Source: Coriaria nepalensis (lineage: Eukaryota; Streptophyta; Magnoliopsida; Cucurbitales; Coriariaceae). Taken from it: a DNA stretch of 64,000 nt. The stretch lies in the NCBI GenBank assembly GCA_027186245.1, contig CP114490.1, positions 263,001 through 327,000 of the forward strand, read 5' to 3'. Shown piece by piece: positions 16,404 through 28,049 of this stretch (position 1 is its first letter; the number at the start of each line of letters is the position of its first letter). A model generated the notes under the pieces. It made no database searches. It was not told the origin of the DNA and was given only the letters and a program-made list of their open reading frames with translations. A program made the position numbers and the translations under genes.

Positions 16404-16790
16404 ATTATTAATTATAATTAATTAATTAATTAATTAATTAATTAATTAGTTAATTAGGTTTCGTATTGCTATTTGTATAGGATACTACTAGCTACTAACT
16501 AGCTAGCTAGTTTTCAATAATTTTTATAATAACCTATTAGGTAAACTTTATTAAGAAAGACTGATTTATTTCTTAAACATATACATAATTTAATAATATA
16601 AAATTAATATATACAACAACTTTATTATAAAAATCTCTAAAAATTTATCAATTTTTATTATTCATTCGTTCGTTGGTACGAAAATGTTTTTATTGTATTA
16701 AATGTTTACTTAGTTTAACACATTTGATATTTTTTTCTACTTTATAATCTAATTGATCGGATAGCAGAGGAAGATATCCAGCTCACTTAA
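16404..16790. repeat. 3' flank with (TTAA)n-type microsatellite
   Basis: Directly after the polygalacturonase stop there is an ATTA/TTAA repeat (about 16418-16450), then AT-rich sequence without a gene up to the edge of the fold-back element. Confidence 0.7.
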
Positions 16791-17730
16791 GGATGAATTG
16801 TATTTTAAAACACGTAGATTACTGTGTTTGATTAAGTAACCTGCGTGTTTTTTTTTTCTTTCCACTTCTTCCTTCTCCTTCTTTCTTCTTTCTTTCGTAC
16901 CCTCTCTCCATTAACGCACCTTCAAAATTTCATTTTATTATCAATTAACGAACTCATTTGAGCTCATGAATTCGTTGGAAGTCACGAACTCATTCTCTTT
17001 CGAAAACAAACTCACTGTATTTTGAAAACTCTTGATGGCTCGAACTGGTAGGAAATATAAAATCACCGATATGTTAGATGTCGGTCTGAAATGCACGTAC
17101 AGACATATGAAGGGCCTTTCGACCCTTTTGCTCTTCAAACCTTCTCATTTTGACCATTCGAATCTTAGAGTAACTTTAAGGATTAAAGAGCCCTTCAATG
17201 GCCGAGTCCCTTTAACTATTAGAGTAACTTTGAGTTACACGTGAGATGAGAGTCGAAAGGTCAAAATGCCTTTCATAGATCGAGGTCCTTCGAACTGTAA
17301 AATAATTCTAAAAGTTGAAGGTCCTTACAGGTTTCAATCATTCGACCTGTCTTCTCACATGTAAATCAAAGTTACTTTAAGGGTCGAAAGATTAAAAATT
17401 CAAAGGGTTTAAAGGTTTATCACATATTGGTATGTGTATCTCATACCAACCTCACATGTCGGTAATTTAATATTTCTTACCAATTCAAGTCATCAATGAT
17501 TCTTAAAATACAGTGAATTTGTTTTTGAGAGAGAATAAGTTAATGACTTCCAACGAGTTCGTAAACTCGAATGAGTTTATTGATGGAGGGTAAAATGAAA
17601 CTTCGAAAGTACATTAATAGAGAGAGAGTATGTAAGAAAGAAAATAAAATAAGGAAGGAGGAGAAAAAAAAAATACATGAGTCATCGGGTTAAATATGAT
17701 GACACACATGTTTTAAAATATAATTCATTC
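16791..17730. mobile_element. Fold-back (long inverted repeat) transposon, about 0.94 kb, non-autonomous
   Basis: The two ends are imperfect inverted repeats along most of their length. The left tip reads ATGAATTGTATTTTAAAAC (from 16792) and the right tip is its near complement (to about 17730). Further in, the left segments near 16945-17050 (AACTCATT...GTTGGAAGTC...) pair in the same order with 17490-17600 (GACTTCCAACGAGTTC...). Matching continues towards the centre, where TAGGAAATATAAAATCACCGA (17049 on) pairs with 17460-17490. The element can fold into one long hairpin with a small unpaired centre. It has no transposase frame; the 17032-17244 frame is not recognisable. I could not find a clean target-site duplication, so its superfamily (Mutator-like fold-back, other MITE) is open. 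Confidence 0.75.
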
Positions 17731-18298
17731 ATGAATAATGTAGCATGTCCAGAGACATTAGATTGTATCGGACTGCCCAAATTGCACAGACTATATAGAC
17801 GTTATGCAATCTGGACATTATACAATCCACTCCCAATCAGAACCTGCCACGCCACCCTCCACACAAACTTTCATTGCTGACGTGTCCTCTCAGTTGGTCC
17901 CACCTCCAGAAACAATCCCAAACTTGATCACAAAGTTTCACTTTCACTTTTCACAGTTCACTGATTTTAGTTATATCACTTTCCAGTTTTCTTTGTAGAT
18001 GTTTATTAATTATAGTAGAAGTTTATTTATTTCTTCCTGATTTTCCATTTGCTTCAGGAAAATTCAAGATTTTTAGAGCAAATAGTGATAACAAAAAAAA
18101 TAAAAATAAATAAATATATATATATATAATAAGGAAAAAAATCATGCTGTCGGTGCCATCGTAGTCATTGCTTCTGAAAATCAGATCCACTTCCCTTTGC
18201 TTCACAACAATGACGATTTAGTGATTTTTTCATGCCTCTTCTTATAGCTCCTGATCAAGCCGAGATCTGAGGGAAGAGAATTAGAAGAAGAAGCAACA
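17731..18298 (+). promoter_or_regulatory. Promoter and leader of the CESA3-like gene
   Basis: Between the fold-back element and the start codon at 18299. It contains an A/T run with (TA)n at 18114-18128 and a purine-rich leader just before the ATG (AGAGAATTAGAAGAAGAAGC). I see no clear TATA box and no other gene. The transposon ends about 570 bases upstream of the start codon. Confidence 0.4.
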
Positions 18299-21200
18299 AT
18301 GGTGGCGGACGCTGATACCGGGGTAAGCAAGAACTTCACTTTGAGCTGTTTTAGTCTCACGTACACCACCTCTTATGTATTGCTTCTCTCAATTCTGCTT
18401 GCATTTTTCACGATCTCTTGTACTTTAATTGGAATCAGGGACTATCGAAGCATAAGGGAAATCAGGTCTGCCAGATCTGCAGCGACACCATCGGAACCTC
18501 CGTGGACGGCGCCGAACCCTTTGTTGCTTGCGACGTATGTGCGTTTCCCGTTTGCAGGCCCTGCTACGAATACGAGAGGAAAGATGGGACTCAGTCTTGT
18601 CCTCAGTGCAAGACTAAGTACAAATGGCATAAAGGTCCGTTTATTTATATATACGTAATTAATTACCGATTATTATACTTTTGGGTGGAATTTAATGATT
18701 TAGTATGCTCTTTTGTTTGAATTTCAGGAAGCCCTACTGTAATTGGGGAAGAAGTGGAGGATTCTGGTGTACAAGAGCGGAAGAATAAGCTGCCAGAGCG
18801 GACTCTTAGTTGGGACACGAATTATGATAAAGAGGGATCACTTAATCATATTCCTTTGCTTACTACTGGGCGTTCTGTAAGTGACAATTCTAGTCTTTTT
18901 TTTTTTTTTTTTCACTTGGAAGTTAAATTTGGTGGCTGTTGCATTTTTCTGTAAATTTTCAGGTTTCTGGGGAGCTTTCTGCTGCATCTCCAGAAAGGCT
19001 CTCCATGGCATCTCCTGAAAGTGGGAGCAGGGGTCAGTGAACTGCATGTTTCAATTTTTTGAACCCACCCGTTAAACAATAAATCTGCATATTCAATGTA
19101 TCTTATACACTGTTTGATTTAAATTTGATCTAAGGATTGAATGATCGTTGTTTCATAAACTTTGACAGCTAATTATAGAATGATAGATCCAGCTAATGGA
19201 TCGTCTGGATTTGGGAATGTGGCTTGGAAAGAGAGAATTGATGGTTGGAAGGTGAAGCAGGAGAAGAGTATTCCTCCTATGAGTGTTAGTCATGCCCCTT
19301 CCGAAGGTAGGGGAGGTGCAGATTTTGATGCCAGCACTGATGTCCTTATTGATGATTCTCTATTGTAAGCACTTTCATGACATATAACTATCAATCTATG
19401 TATGCAATGGTAACTTTACCCCTTCTGTGGATTCTTTCATTTGATGCACATTTTTAATCATCTTTTCCTGTTAAAACTTTATGCAGAAATGATGAAGCTC
19501 GCCAGCCTTTATCAAGGAAGGTTTCAATCCCATCATCTAGGATTAACCCTTATAGGCTTGTCATAGTTCTACGGCTTATTGTTCTTTGCATCTTCTTGCA
19601 CTACCGTATAACAAATCCAGTTCCCAATGCCTATGCTTTGTGGTTAATCTCTGTGATCTGTGAGATTTGGTTTGCAATATCATGGATATTGGATCAGTTC
19701 CCTAAATGGCTCCCTGTGAATCGTGAGACTTATCTTGATCGGCTTGCTCTAAGGTATGTTTTCAACTAAGTAAGTTTTCATTGCTGAAAAACTTTAATTT
19801 CTCAGGTCTTAATTTAAATTTCTGATACTAAACTATTGATGGGTCTTAGATATGATCGAGAAGGAGAGCCATCCCAGTTGGCTGCGGTTGACATTTTTGT
19901 CAGTACAGTGGATCCTTTGAAGGAGCCTCCACTGGTTACTGCGAATACTGTCCTGTCTATTCTCGCTGTAGATTACCCAGTGGACAAAGTTTCTTGCTAT
20001 GTCTCGGATGATGGAGCTGCTATGTTGACATTTGAAGCTTTGTCTGAAACATCGGAGTTTGCTAGAAAATGGGTTCCATTTTGCAAGAAATACTGCATTG
20101 AACCACGAGCTCCAGAATGGTACTTTGCACAGAAGATTGATTACTTGAAAGACAAGGTTCAGCCATCATTTGTAAAAGACCGGAGAGCAATGAAGGTAGG
20201 AGAGATTAGTTTCTGCTTCACAATTTGTCGTACTTTTTGGGAGTTAATTTATAATACAATCATATTTATTTGCATTTCAGAGAGAATACGAAGAATTTAA
20301 GGTTCGTGTTAATGGGCTTGTTGCAAAGGCACAGAAGATTCCTGATGAAGGATGGCTGATGCAAGATGGTACTCCTTGGCCAGGAAATAACACCAGAGAT
20401 CATCCTGGAATGATCCAGGTTTGTACATTTTATCAGTATATGTGAGCGAATGACTGCACTATATTTTTATGATAAATGCTCTTGCAGACTCATTCTTATT
20501 TATTCTTTCATTAAATGTAGGTTTTCTTAGGGCAGAGCGGAGGACTCGACAGTGAGGGCAATGAGCTTCCACGACTGGTTTATGTTTCTCGAGAAAAGCG
20601 TCCTGGCTTCCAACACCACAAGAAGGCTGGTGCTATGAATGCACTTGTGAGTGGATAATTGTTCATTTAATTTTCATTGTCCTAGTTCTCTCTCTCTCTC
20701 TCTCTCTCCCCTTTTGCTAAGAGATTAATAACCTCTTTACAGGTGCGCGTATCAGCTGTTCTTACCAATGGGCCTTTCTTGTTGAATCTTGATTGTGATC
20801 ATTACATAAACAACAGCAAGGCATTGAGGGAAGCCATGTGCTTTCTAATGGACCCTAACCTCGGAAAATCAGTTTGTTATGTTCAGTTTCCACAGAGATT
20901 TGATGGTATTGATAGGAGCGATCGATATGCTAACCGTAACACTGTTTTCTTTGATGTAAGTTCTCTTTGTTATTAATGCCCAGAGGTATCCCATTTTGTT
21001 GAATAGTCTATGAGTTTTTTGTCTTCCTTTCACTGATTTATCGTGTGAACTTAGATCAATTTAAGAGGATTGGATGGCATCCAAGGTCCAGTTTATGTGG
21101 GAACTGGATGTGTTTTCAACCGAACTGCCTTGTATGGCTATGAACCTCCTATCAAGCCTAAGCATAAGGTGCCAGGACTATTATCCTTGTGCTTTGGTGG

Positions 21201-22963
21201 GTCAAGAAAAAAGAGTTCCAAATCAGGTAGAAAGGAGTCTGATAAGAAGAAATCAAGCAAGCATGTGGACCCCACTGTGCCAATATTCAACTTGGAGGAT
21301 ATTGAAGAAGGAGTTGAGGGTATAGCTTCTAATTTCACTAACCTTTTTTGGTGCCATTTATTAAAATGTAGAAAATTAACCTTTTGTGCAGTGTAGAGAA
21401 ACTTCAATTTTGTTTCCATCTTTATCTTCATGGGTGAAAAAAATTAAACTTTCATATGTACATCTATTATAGGTCATGGATTTGATGATGAAAAGTCTCT
21501 GCTTATGTCACAAATGAGCCTGGAGAAGAGGTTCGGTCAATCCGCAGTCTTTGTTGCTTCGACACTAATGGAGAATGGTGGTGTTCCTCATTCTGCCACT
21601 CCAGAATCTCTCCTCAAAGAAGCCATCCACGTCATTAGTTGTGGATACGAGGATAAAACTGATTGGGGAAATGAAGTACGCTCATTTGTTCATCCCCCTA
21701 AGTCCTTTACTTAACCTCTAAATATTTCCAGTTTAAATGAAACTTAAAATGATAAACAGCATATCAATATCTCTCTGATATTATGATATCATCTCTATGT
21801 GCAGATTGGATGGATCTATGGTTCTGTCACAGAGGATATTTTAACAGGGTTCAAAATGCATGCCCGTGGTTGGAGATCGATTTACTGCATGCCTCCCCGC
21901 CCTGCATTTAAAGGATCTGCTCCTATCAATCTTTCTGATCGTCTAAATCAAGTGCTTAGGTGGGCTTTAGGTTCAGTTGAAATTCTTCTGAGTCGGCATT
22001 GCCCCATATGGTATGGTTACAGTGGAAGACTTAAATGGCTAGAGAGATTTGCTTATATCAATACCACCATTTACCCAATTACAGCCATTCCACTTCTTGC
22101 CTATTGTACCTTACCCGCAATTTGTCTCCTCACAGGAAAGTTCATTATTCCACAGGTAAAACAATCCTACCATATTCCTTTAAAAGTCTTCAGTTAGTAA
22201 TATCTCAGCTTTTATTTGAGTAGTATCTCAACGTGTTTCTTTCAAGGATAATTCTTTCTTTCTTGACAGAAAAGCAAAAGAGCCAACTTTTCATTTGTTT
22301 TTTAATATGAGCAAAGTGGTTGACTAATTTGTGTAGACCCAACTTTAACTTTGTGAATTATTATTTGTTTCAATGCAGATTAGTAACCTTGCCAGTGTCT
22401 GGTTCATATCCCTCTTTCTTTCCATCTTTGCCACGGGTATCTTGGAAATGAGGTGGAGTGGTGTAGGAATCGATGAATGGTGGAGAAATGAGCAGTTTTG
22501 GGTCATAGGAGGTGTGTCGGCCCATCTATTTGCCGTCTTTCAAGGCCTGCTTAAAGTCCTTGCTGGTATTGACACCAATTTCACTGTCACTTCCAAAGCA
22601 TCTGATGAAGATGGAGATTTTGCCGAACTCTATTTATTCAAATGGACAACCCTTTTGATCCCACCCACCACTCTTTTAATCATTAACTTGGTAGGAGTTG
22701 TTGCTGGGATTTCTTATGCTGTTAACAGTGGGTATCAATCATGGGGCCCACTTTTCGGGAAGCTGTTTTTCGCCTTCTGGGTTATTGTTCATCTCTATCC
22801 CTTCCTTAAGGGTCTTATGGGTCGACAAAACAGAACGCCCACAATTGTTGTTGTCTGGTCTGTTCTGCTTGCTTCTATCTTTTCCTTGTTGTGGGTTCGG
22901 ATTGATCCTTTTACAACCCGAGTAACTGGGCCCGATGTTGAAGTGTGTGGAATCAACTGCTAA
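18299..22963 (+). CDS. CESA3: Cellulose synthase catalytic subunit, CESA3-like (14 exons, 1042 aa)
   Basis: GT2 glycosyltransferase that polymerises UDP-glucose into beta-1,4-glucan at the plasma membrane; CESA3 is an obligate subunit of the primary-wall complex with CESA1 and CESA6-type proteins. Exons: 18299-18322, 18439-18634, 18728-18876, 18963-19032, 19169-19364, 19487-19753, 19850-20195, 20281-20418, 20521-20646, 20743-20955, 21055-21319, 21473-21675, 21805-22155 and 22379-22963. The first exon codes only 8 residues. An N-terminal zinc RING (CQIC...CDVC...CRPC...CPQC) precedes a variable region. Catalytic residues are intact: DD (354-355), DCD (521-523), TED (740-742) and QVLRW (780-784), with two N-terminal and about six C-terminal membrane spans. 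It is some 20 residues shorter than Arabidopsis CESA3, mostly in the N-terminal variable part. The intact frame suggests a working gene. Confidence 0.96.
20687..20708. repeat. (TC)n microsatellite in CESA3-like intron 9
   Basis: About eleven TC units in a row lie inside the intron between exons 9 and 10. Such runs vary in length between individuals. Confidence 0.85.
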
Positions 22964-23642
22964 GGAGATATATTTTGATTTGAACAGAGACATATTTTAT
23001 TTCAACAGCTTATTACTGTGGTTTTAATGCCATCAATTTACTCCACAAATAAAATTTAATTGTCGACTCTGTTGGTTGATGCATCCTGGAGTTTGGAAGT
23101 AAAATAGTTGTGCAGGATACTGTTGTAAAAGATCTTAGCTCTGTATCTATTTTCCCTTATTCTTGTTGTATGAAACAAGGATCGGATTATTGTTTAATTC
23201 CATTGAATTTTTTTTGTCCCGCTGTCTGATTGAATTCCGGTTTTACTTCGCAATCTCATTGAACTCCTGTTGAATCAAACTCCCATTTATATGAAACCCA
23301 ATTTTGCATACTTTGTACCAAACTCAAGGCGAAGAATCATACCATATGCAAAATATGACCCAAAAAGATTTACAAGGAAAACAGCTTTTCAAAAAGCAGG
23401 CTGCTGTGTGTATAAGATTAAAGGATGAGACCCCAAATTACTTCCATTTCCTCTGCAGGGGAAGGTGATGAAACGAAACTTAATCAGCAGGGGAAGAAGA
23501 TAATAACCCAAGAGAAACAACACGGTTGATTTTCTGCTAAAATCACTATCCTTCACACCAATCGTTCCAAAAAAAGACGGGTCAAAACAAACAAACAAAA
23601 CGAGTAGTTAAAATCTGTACGTCTCTATAACTTTGTTCCCTT
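22964..23642. other. Convergent 3' flanks of CESA3-like and small membrane protein genes
   Basis: Contains the CESA3 3' UTR on the + strand and, coming from the other side, the 3' UTR of the small membrane protein gene. I see no further gene. Confidence 0.5.
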
Positions 23643-23966
23643 TCACTTGGCTGTCTCTGTTTTTGATTCATCCTGTGGTGGGTTTGGTGAAGCTGTAGTA
23701 ACTCCACCATCAATGCAGCTTCTACACTTCCTTTCAACCCAACCTTCTATGTCATTCTCTCCGTTATTACCAAAATGCCGTCCCCCGCAAAGTCGAGCAA
23801 TCATCCCGGCAACCACTCCTACTATCGTGATAACCGCTAAGACCACCACTAGAGTCTCGATCGAACGGTGGCTGTACTGGCTTGGCCCAGCTGCCATTGG
23901 TGGCGGCTCTACTACTACTTCTGGCTGCAGCTGATCATTTAGCCTCGCTGTAATGAAGACTTTCAT
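23643..23966 (-). CDS. Small single-pass membrane protein of unknown function (about 107 aa)
   Basis: The frame begins at an ATG at 23966 (MKVFITARLND), though a start at the internal Met before AAGPSQYSHR, or an upstream exon joined at the TTACAG near 23950, is possible. The protein has a proline-rich head (QPEVVVEPPPM), one hydrophobic span (TLVVVLAVITIVGVVAGMIA), then a short tail with a basic RLCGGRHF patch, a GWVERKCRSCIDGG motif and a proline/acidic C-terminus. I remember near-identical small proteins in many plants, all of unknown function, so I take it as real. It is divergent from the RPS2 gene, and both likely share the stretch 24140-24590. A (GA)n run (23981-23997) lies in its leader. 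Confidence 0.7.
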   Translation of the reverse strand: MKVFITARLNDQLQPEVVVEPPPMAAGPSQYSHRSIETLVVVLAVITIVGVVAGMIARLCGGRHFGNNGENDIEGWVERKCRSCIDGGVTTASPNPPQDESKTETAK

Positions 23967-24139
23967 GAGTATCACAACGAGAGAGAGAGAGAGAGAGAAT
24001 GTGAGAAAGATGGATTAGACGACAACGGTCTAATAAGAATATGGTTGAAAACAAGATATAATCCGCTGCACCTCTTTTGCTTTTAGTGTTCTTAGGATCT
24101 TGGTTGTGTAATAATTTCAACCCTGACGTTAGTTTCATT

Positions 24140-24589
24140 TCTACTTTGGCTTTTTTTTTAATAATTATTATAAGTAATAAGGAGGTGTGGCTTTTGAGGA
24201 GGTGTAAGAGTATTTATTGATTCTGCTCCCCTGTTTTTGTCCATATTCATGTCACATGTTCATAGAATCATATTCATCATATCCAACATGTATTATTGTA
24301 GTAAAAGCCCTTCTGAAACTCTCGCTCTCTCCACAAATAGTTTGAAATGCTTTGTTATGGGAGAAACTCTGTTTGGGCCCAAACTGTCATAATCCAGATA
24401 TTCAACCCACTCCTGAAGGTCCACTAGCTTCATGGGCTATTGTTTAATTGGCCCAAACTCATCTCACAGCAACAACCCCTAGGGCTTTGGCAATTTGGCA
24501 ATCGCACCGCATATAAAATCCTCTGCTACTGGTTTACCCGCCCCGTCACGCTCTGAGTTATCTTCTACTCACCTTCGCGAACCCTGATC
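24140..24589. promoter_or_regulatory. Shared divergent promoter with site II (TGGGCY) elements and RPS2 TATA box
   Basis: Between the leader of the small membrane protein (-) and RPS2 (+) there is a perfect 14-base palindrome GTTTGGGCCCAAAC (24371-24384), a TGGGCT (24433-24438) and a GGCCCA (24450-24455). TGGGCC/T site II elements are typical of plant ribosomal protein promoters. A TATAAA is at 24512-24517, 73 bases before the RPS2 start codon. TCP-factor binding is inferred from the motif only. Confidence 0.6.
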
Positions 24590-25999
24590 ATGGCTGAACG
24601 AGGTGGAGAGCGTGGCGGTTTCGGAAGGGGCTTCGGAGGAAGGGGTCGCGGTGGAGACAGAGGCCGTGGGGGCCGTCGCCGCGCCGGTGGACGTCGTGAG
24701 GAGGAGGAGAAGTGGGTTCCGGTGACCAAACTCGGTCGCCTTGTCAAGGAAGGTAAGATTCAATCCCTAGAACAGATATACCTCCACTCTCTTCCCATTA
24801 AGGAGCATCAGATTATTGACACTCTAGTCGGCCCCAGCCTCAAAGACGAGGTCATGAAAATCATGCCGGTTCAGAAACAAACTCGGGCCGGTCAGCGGAC
24901 TCGGTTTAAAGCCTTTGTCGTCGTTGGTGACAGTAACGGTCACGTCGGACTTGGAGTTAAGTGCGCTAAGGAAGTCGCCACTGCAATTCGTGGAGCGATT
25001 ATTCTGGCGAAGTTGTCTGTGATTCCGGTCAGGAGGGGTTATTGGGGTAACAAGATAGGAAAGCCTCATACGGTGCCGTGTAAGGTGACTGGAAAGTGTG
25101 GGTCAGTTACTGTTCGTATGGTTCCAGCTCCTCGTGGTTCTGGAATTGTGGCTGCTAGGGTTCCTAAGAAGGTCCTGCAGTTTGCTGGCATTGATGACGT
25201 TTTTACTTCCTCAAGGGGTTCCACTAAGACTCTTGGGAACTTTGTCAAGGTTTATTCTTTACTTTTTTCTACGCATTTTTGGTTTTTATGTTTTGTGCAT
25301 AGGATTTTTCACCAGCATCAATATCTCTGATTTCAATGAAATGTATTCCAATCCATGCTACTGAAGTTCAAATTATGTTATTTGATTTTGGGTTACTGTC
25401 TGCTGGGTTATTGCTGCATTTTCTTAGATTGGAAAGTAAATACACAATTGAAAGAATTTAGTTAAGCCTGTTTAGAAGTGTTCTGCTTTGAGTTAGAATT
25501 TTGAACCGTTAATTTTTGTAGAATGTATGCTACTGTAGTACATGTATTCATATTTTTCATCTAAAGAACATTTTGTATTTACATCAGCTCTATTTATATG
25601 TTACGTGATACTGCTTATGCGCTATGGGTAAAAACGAGTCGGTGTGTCTATGGAAATGTAAGAACATTTCGTTTGGATTCGAAAGAATTAATTCCATGGA
25701 TCTGAGGTTCTGTAATGTAAATTAAAGCACTAGACGGTGTCTTTACTTGTTCAACATGGGAATCACACATTTAGATATGCAATGACATGCAATGTTGAGC
25801 CTCTGTGATTGACTTCCTTACTCTTTTCATTTTGCAGGCAACATTTGAATGTCTGCTGAAAACATACGGATTCCTTACACCGGAATTCTGGAGGGAAACT
25901 CGGTTCATGAAGTCACCATTCCAAGAGCACACTGATCTCTTGGCGAAACCCACTGTCAAGGCTCTACTTTTGGAAGAGGCCGATAGGCTTAATGCTTGA
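24590..25999 (+). CDS. RPS2: 40S ribosomal protein S2 (uS5), 2 exons, 273 aa
   Basis: Structural protein of the small cytosolic ribosomal subunit, placed near the mRNA entry site and important for decoding accuracy. Exons: 24590-25249 and 25838-25999, joined in phase 0 (...NFVK|ATFECL...). The N-terminus is the expected Gly/Arg-rich tail with RGG-type repeats (residues 4-33). It is followed by the S5 double-stranded RNA-binding region ([15 protein letters not shown]...) and the S5 C-terminal fold with [18 protein letters not shown] and [19 protein letters not shown]. The length is close to the usual 270-285. Site II elements upstream fit its class. Arabidopsis counterparts RPS2C/RPS2D (At2g41840/At3g57490) sit in the same gene neighbourhood. 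No defects. Confidence 0.97.
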
Positions 26000-26800
26000 T
26001 CAATTATCATTAACATATATTTTTCTTTGATCAAGTTGTTTAGCTTTCTTAAGGATACACCATCTCTTTTCCAATTTCGTTATTTTTGCTCAAAAGCGAA
26101 TGCTTTGGGACTGATTTGGATTTATTTCCATTTCCTTGAATTTTTGTTACCTTCATCCTTAAAACTTCCATTAATCGAAAAATACAGGAAATGCGTGAAA
26201 AAATGTTAAAATGTACATTTCTTTTCAATTTTCCTGTGAATTCGAGGTTTACCATTTCCTGTGATTTCATTCTGACTTTATTCTCGTTTTTTTTTTTTTT
26301 CTTCTTCCCGACTCTTGATTGCTGAGTAGAGATTGGATGGCGCTGATAAGAAAGTATAGACCGGATGGGTGTTACTTTCATTGCATTTTATTACAACGAC
26401 ATTTATGAAGTGAACTTTAATGCTGAACTTTGAGGCGATTTAGAGAGTTGTTTCCTCTTTTTAGAAAAAATAAAAAATAATAGAGAAAGATCTCAGAAAA
26501 AAAAACAAACAAAAACAAAAGTAGATTGGAATGCTGTATGAATTACTCTTCCCGGTTTGGTTCATGATTTTGATTGTCTGAGAAATTCCTATGTCTAATT
26601 TTGGTGCTGCTAGATTTCCTTATTCACATGTTATTGACTAAACTGAGTGAGTTCAACTAATTTGAAACTTGATTCTAGCCTGTATTTCAGCTCGTAATTG
26701 TAAGATATTCTTAATGTGTTTTCATATATTTCATCCCTGTCAAGCTTTTTATCCTCCCTTCCTTAGAAGGAGTTAATACTGTTATATATTCATAGCAACC
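26000..26800. other. 3' flank of RPS2 and intergenic sequence
   Basis: RPS2 3' UTR followed by AT-rich sequence with poly(T) and poly(A) runs (26287-26300; 26495-26519). I see no gene. Confidence 0.5.
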
Positions 26801-26807
26801 GAAAAAA

Positions 26808-27571
26808 GTCATGCATTGCTTGGTACGCGCTATTCTAGATATAGTAGGTGATATATGGGATGGGATGTATAAGTGGTAAGTGAATAGAATGCAACTACAA
26901 GCTGGAGTTGGGTCTCTATTCACTTTGGTTGTTACAATCATCGAAGTTACATTAAACACAATTCTCCAGAACCCAACAAAGATGATGTAACGGTCGTCAT
27001 CTGTCCGCTTTCTGTGCCAAAGGAGTCCGTTTTTATCCAGAAGAAGACCTTTCCACCCACGTGAACACAGAATGTGACCCGTTAAAGTTATGAGAAAGTC
27101 TAACACAATAAAATGCCGTGAATGCTTAGTGGACCATTGTTTGAAGCACCATTCCGTTTCTGGGACTTCTGAGTCTGAGAAGAAATGAAGAACCCAAGCA
27201 CAAGGCCAGGCCTTAGCCCAATCGACCTGCAACAACCACATCATGGGCTACAAGCTTTTTCGATGCCGCCTCAATTCTACGAGCCTCTGCTCAAGTAGGG
27301 GTAGCCAAATTGAGTAATGAACTCTGCCAAGCTTGGTCGGGGCAAAGTAGTAGTAGTAGTGGTGGGAGTGGAAATAGAAATGGGGTGGTTCTTATGGAGG
27401 AGTGCCCACAATGTGGTTCAAAGTTTTCTTAGGTTTTGAGTTTGGTAGATCATGTGGAGAAAGTCCATGATGGCGACTGATGTGTGTCCGAAGTGTAGTA
27501 GGAGATTTCGGGATCCGGTTACTGTTGTGGAACATGTTGAGAGGGACCATGGAGGTACTTCAAAAGCTTAG
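26808..27571 (+). pseudogene. Decayed AN1/C2H2 zinc-finger gene, SAP11/SAP13-like
   Basis: Fragments in several frames line up in order with the stress-associated proteins that carry two AN1 and two C2H2 fingers. At 26940-27080 there are pieces like HRSYIKHNSPEP, VICPL, CAKGVRFYPEED and HVNTECDP. At 27092-27150 follow NTIKCRECLVDHCLKH, then WATSFFDAASILRASAQVG and LSNELCQAWSG (27244-27340). The C2H2 parts come last: EECPQCGSKFS then a stop, VLSLVDHVEKVH, and in a new frame VCPKCSRRFRDP and VEHVERDHGGTSKA ending at TAG 27569-27571. The second AN1 finger is partly deleted. Stops and shifts make it non-coding. No introns are visible across the alignable part, so it may be a retrocopy. A 177-codon open frame on the opposite strand (26711-27244) is only a shadow of this relic. 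Confidence 0.75.
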
Positions 27572-28049
27572 ACTAGTGGGATGAACACTTTTTTGCTTGT
27601 GCAAATTGGGATTTATATTTGTCATTCTTCCAATTCTTTTTTCCCCTTATTCAAGGATGATTGTTAATTTACAATTATGAATGATCCATGTGTTTTATTT
27701 ACAAAATGCAATTAATAAATATCAATTATAAAATTATAAATAAATAAAAAAAAAAAAAAAAAAAAAAAAAGGAGAAAATTTTAAATTTCCTCTCATCCTC
27801 GTCGCTTCACGTATTCGCCTGCACTCCGACACACGCATCACAAACTTCTGCCGCCAAACGGCGCTATGAGACGACGGTTGATTTTCTTTCTTTTGCGACT
27901 GAGATTGCCGGGAAGTGCAGACCTTCATGATATCTGCATGAAGGTACTATCTTCCTCATCTCTCCTCTACCAAGTGAGCTACCCTTCTTCTTCCTAACAA
28001 GGAGCTTTTCTCAATCTCTAGTCTCAACAAGTTCTTCAGGTTAATTTCC
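27572..28049 (+). other. Upstream region and leader of the At1g13630-type PPR gene
   Basis: Contains a 25-base poly(A) run (27746-27770) and then leader-like sequence. A short ATG-started frame begins at 27867 and reaches a possible donor (ATGAAG|GTACTA near 27940); CTCTAG at 28020 could be its acceptor. So the first exon of the PPR gene might start here. No other gene is seen. Confidence 0.4.

Noticed and set aside
23967..23975. Start of the small membrane protein at 23975
   Set aside because: The codon there is GTG; the first ATG in frame is 23966-23964.
26711..27244. 177-codon open frame on the minus strand
   Set aside because: It runs antisense to the SAP11/13-type relic and has no recognisable domain; openness here is by chance.
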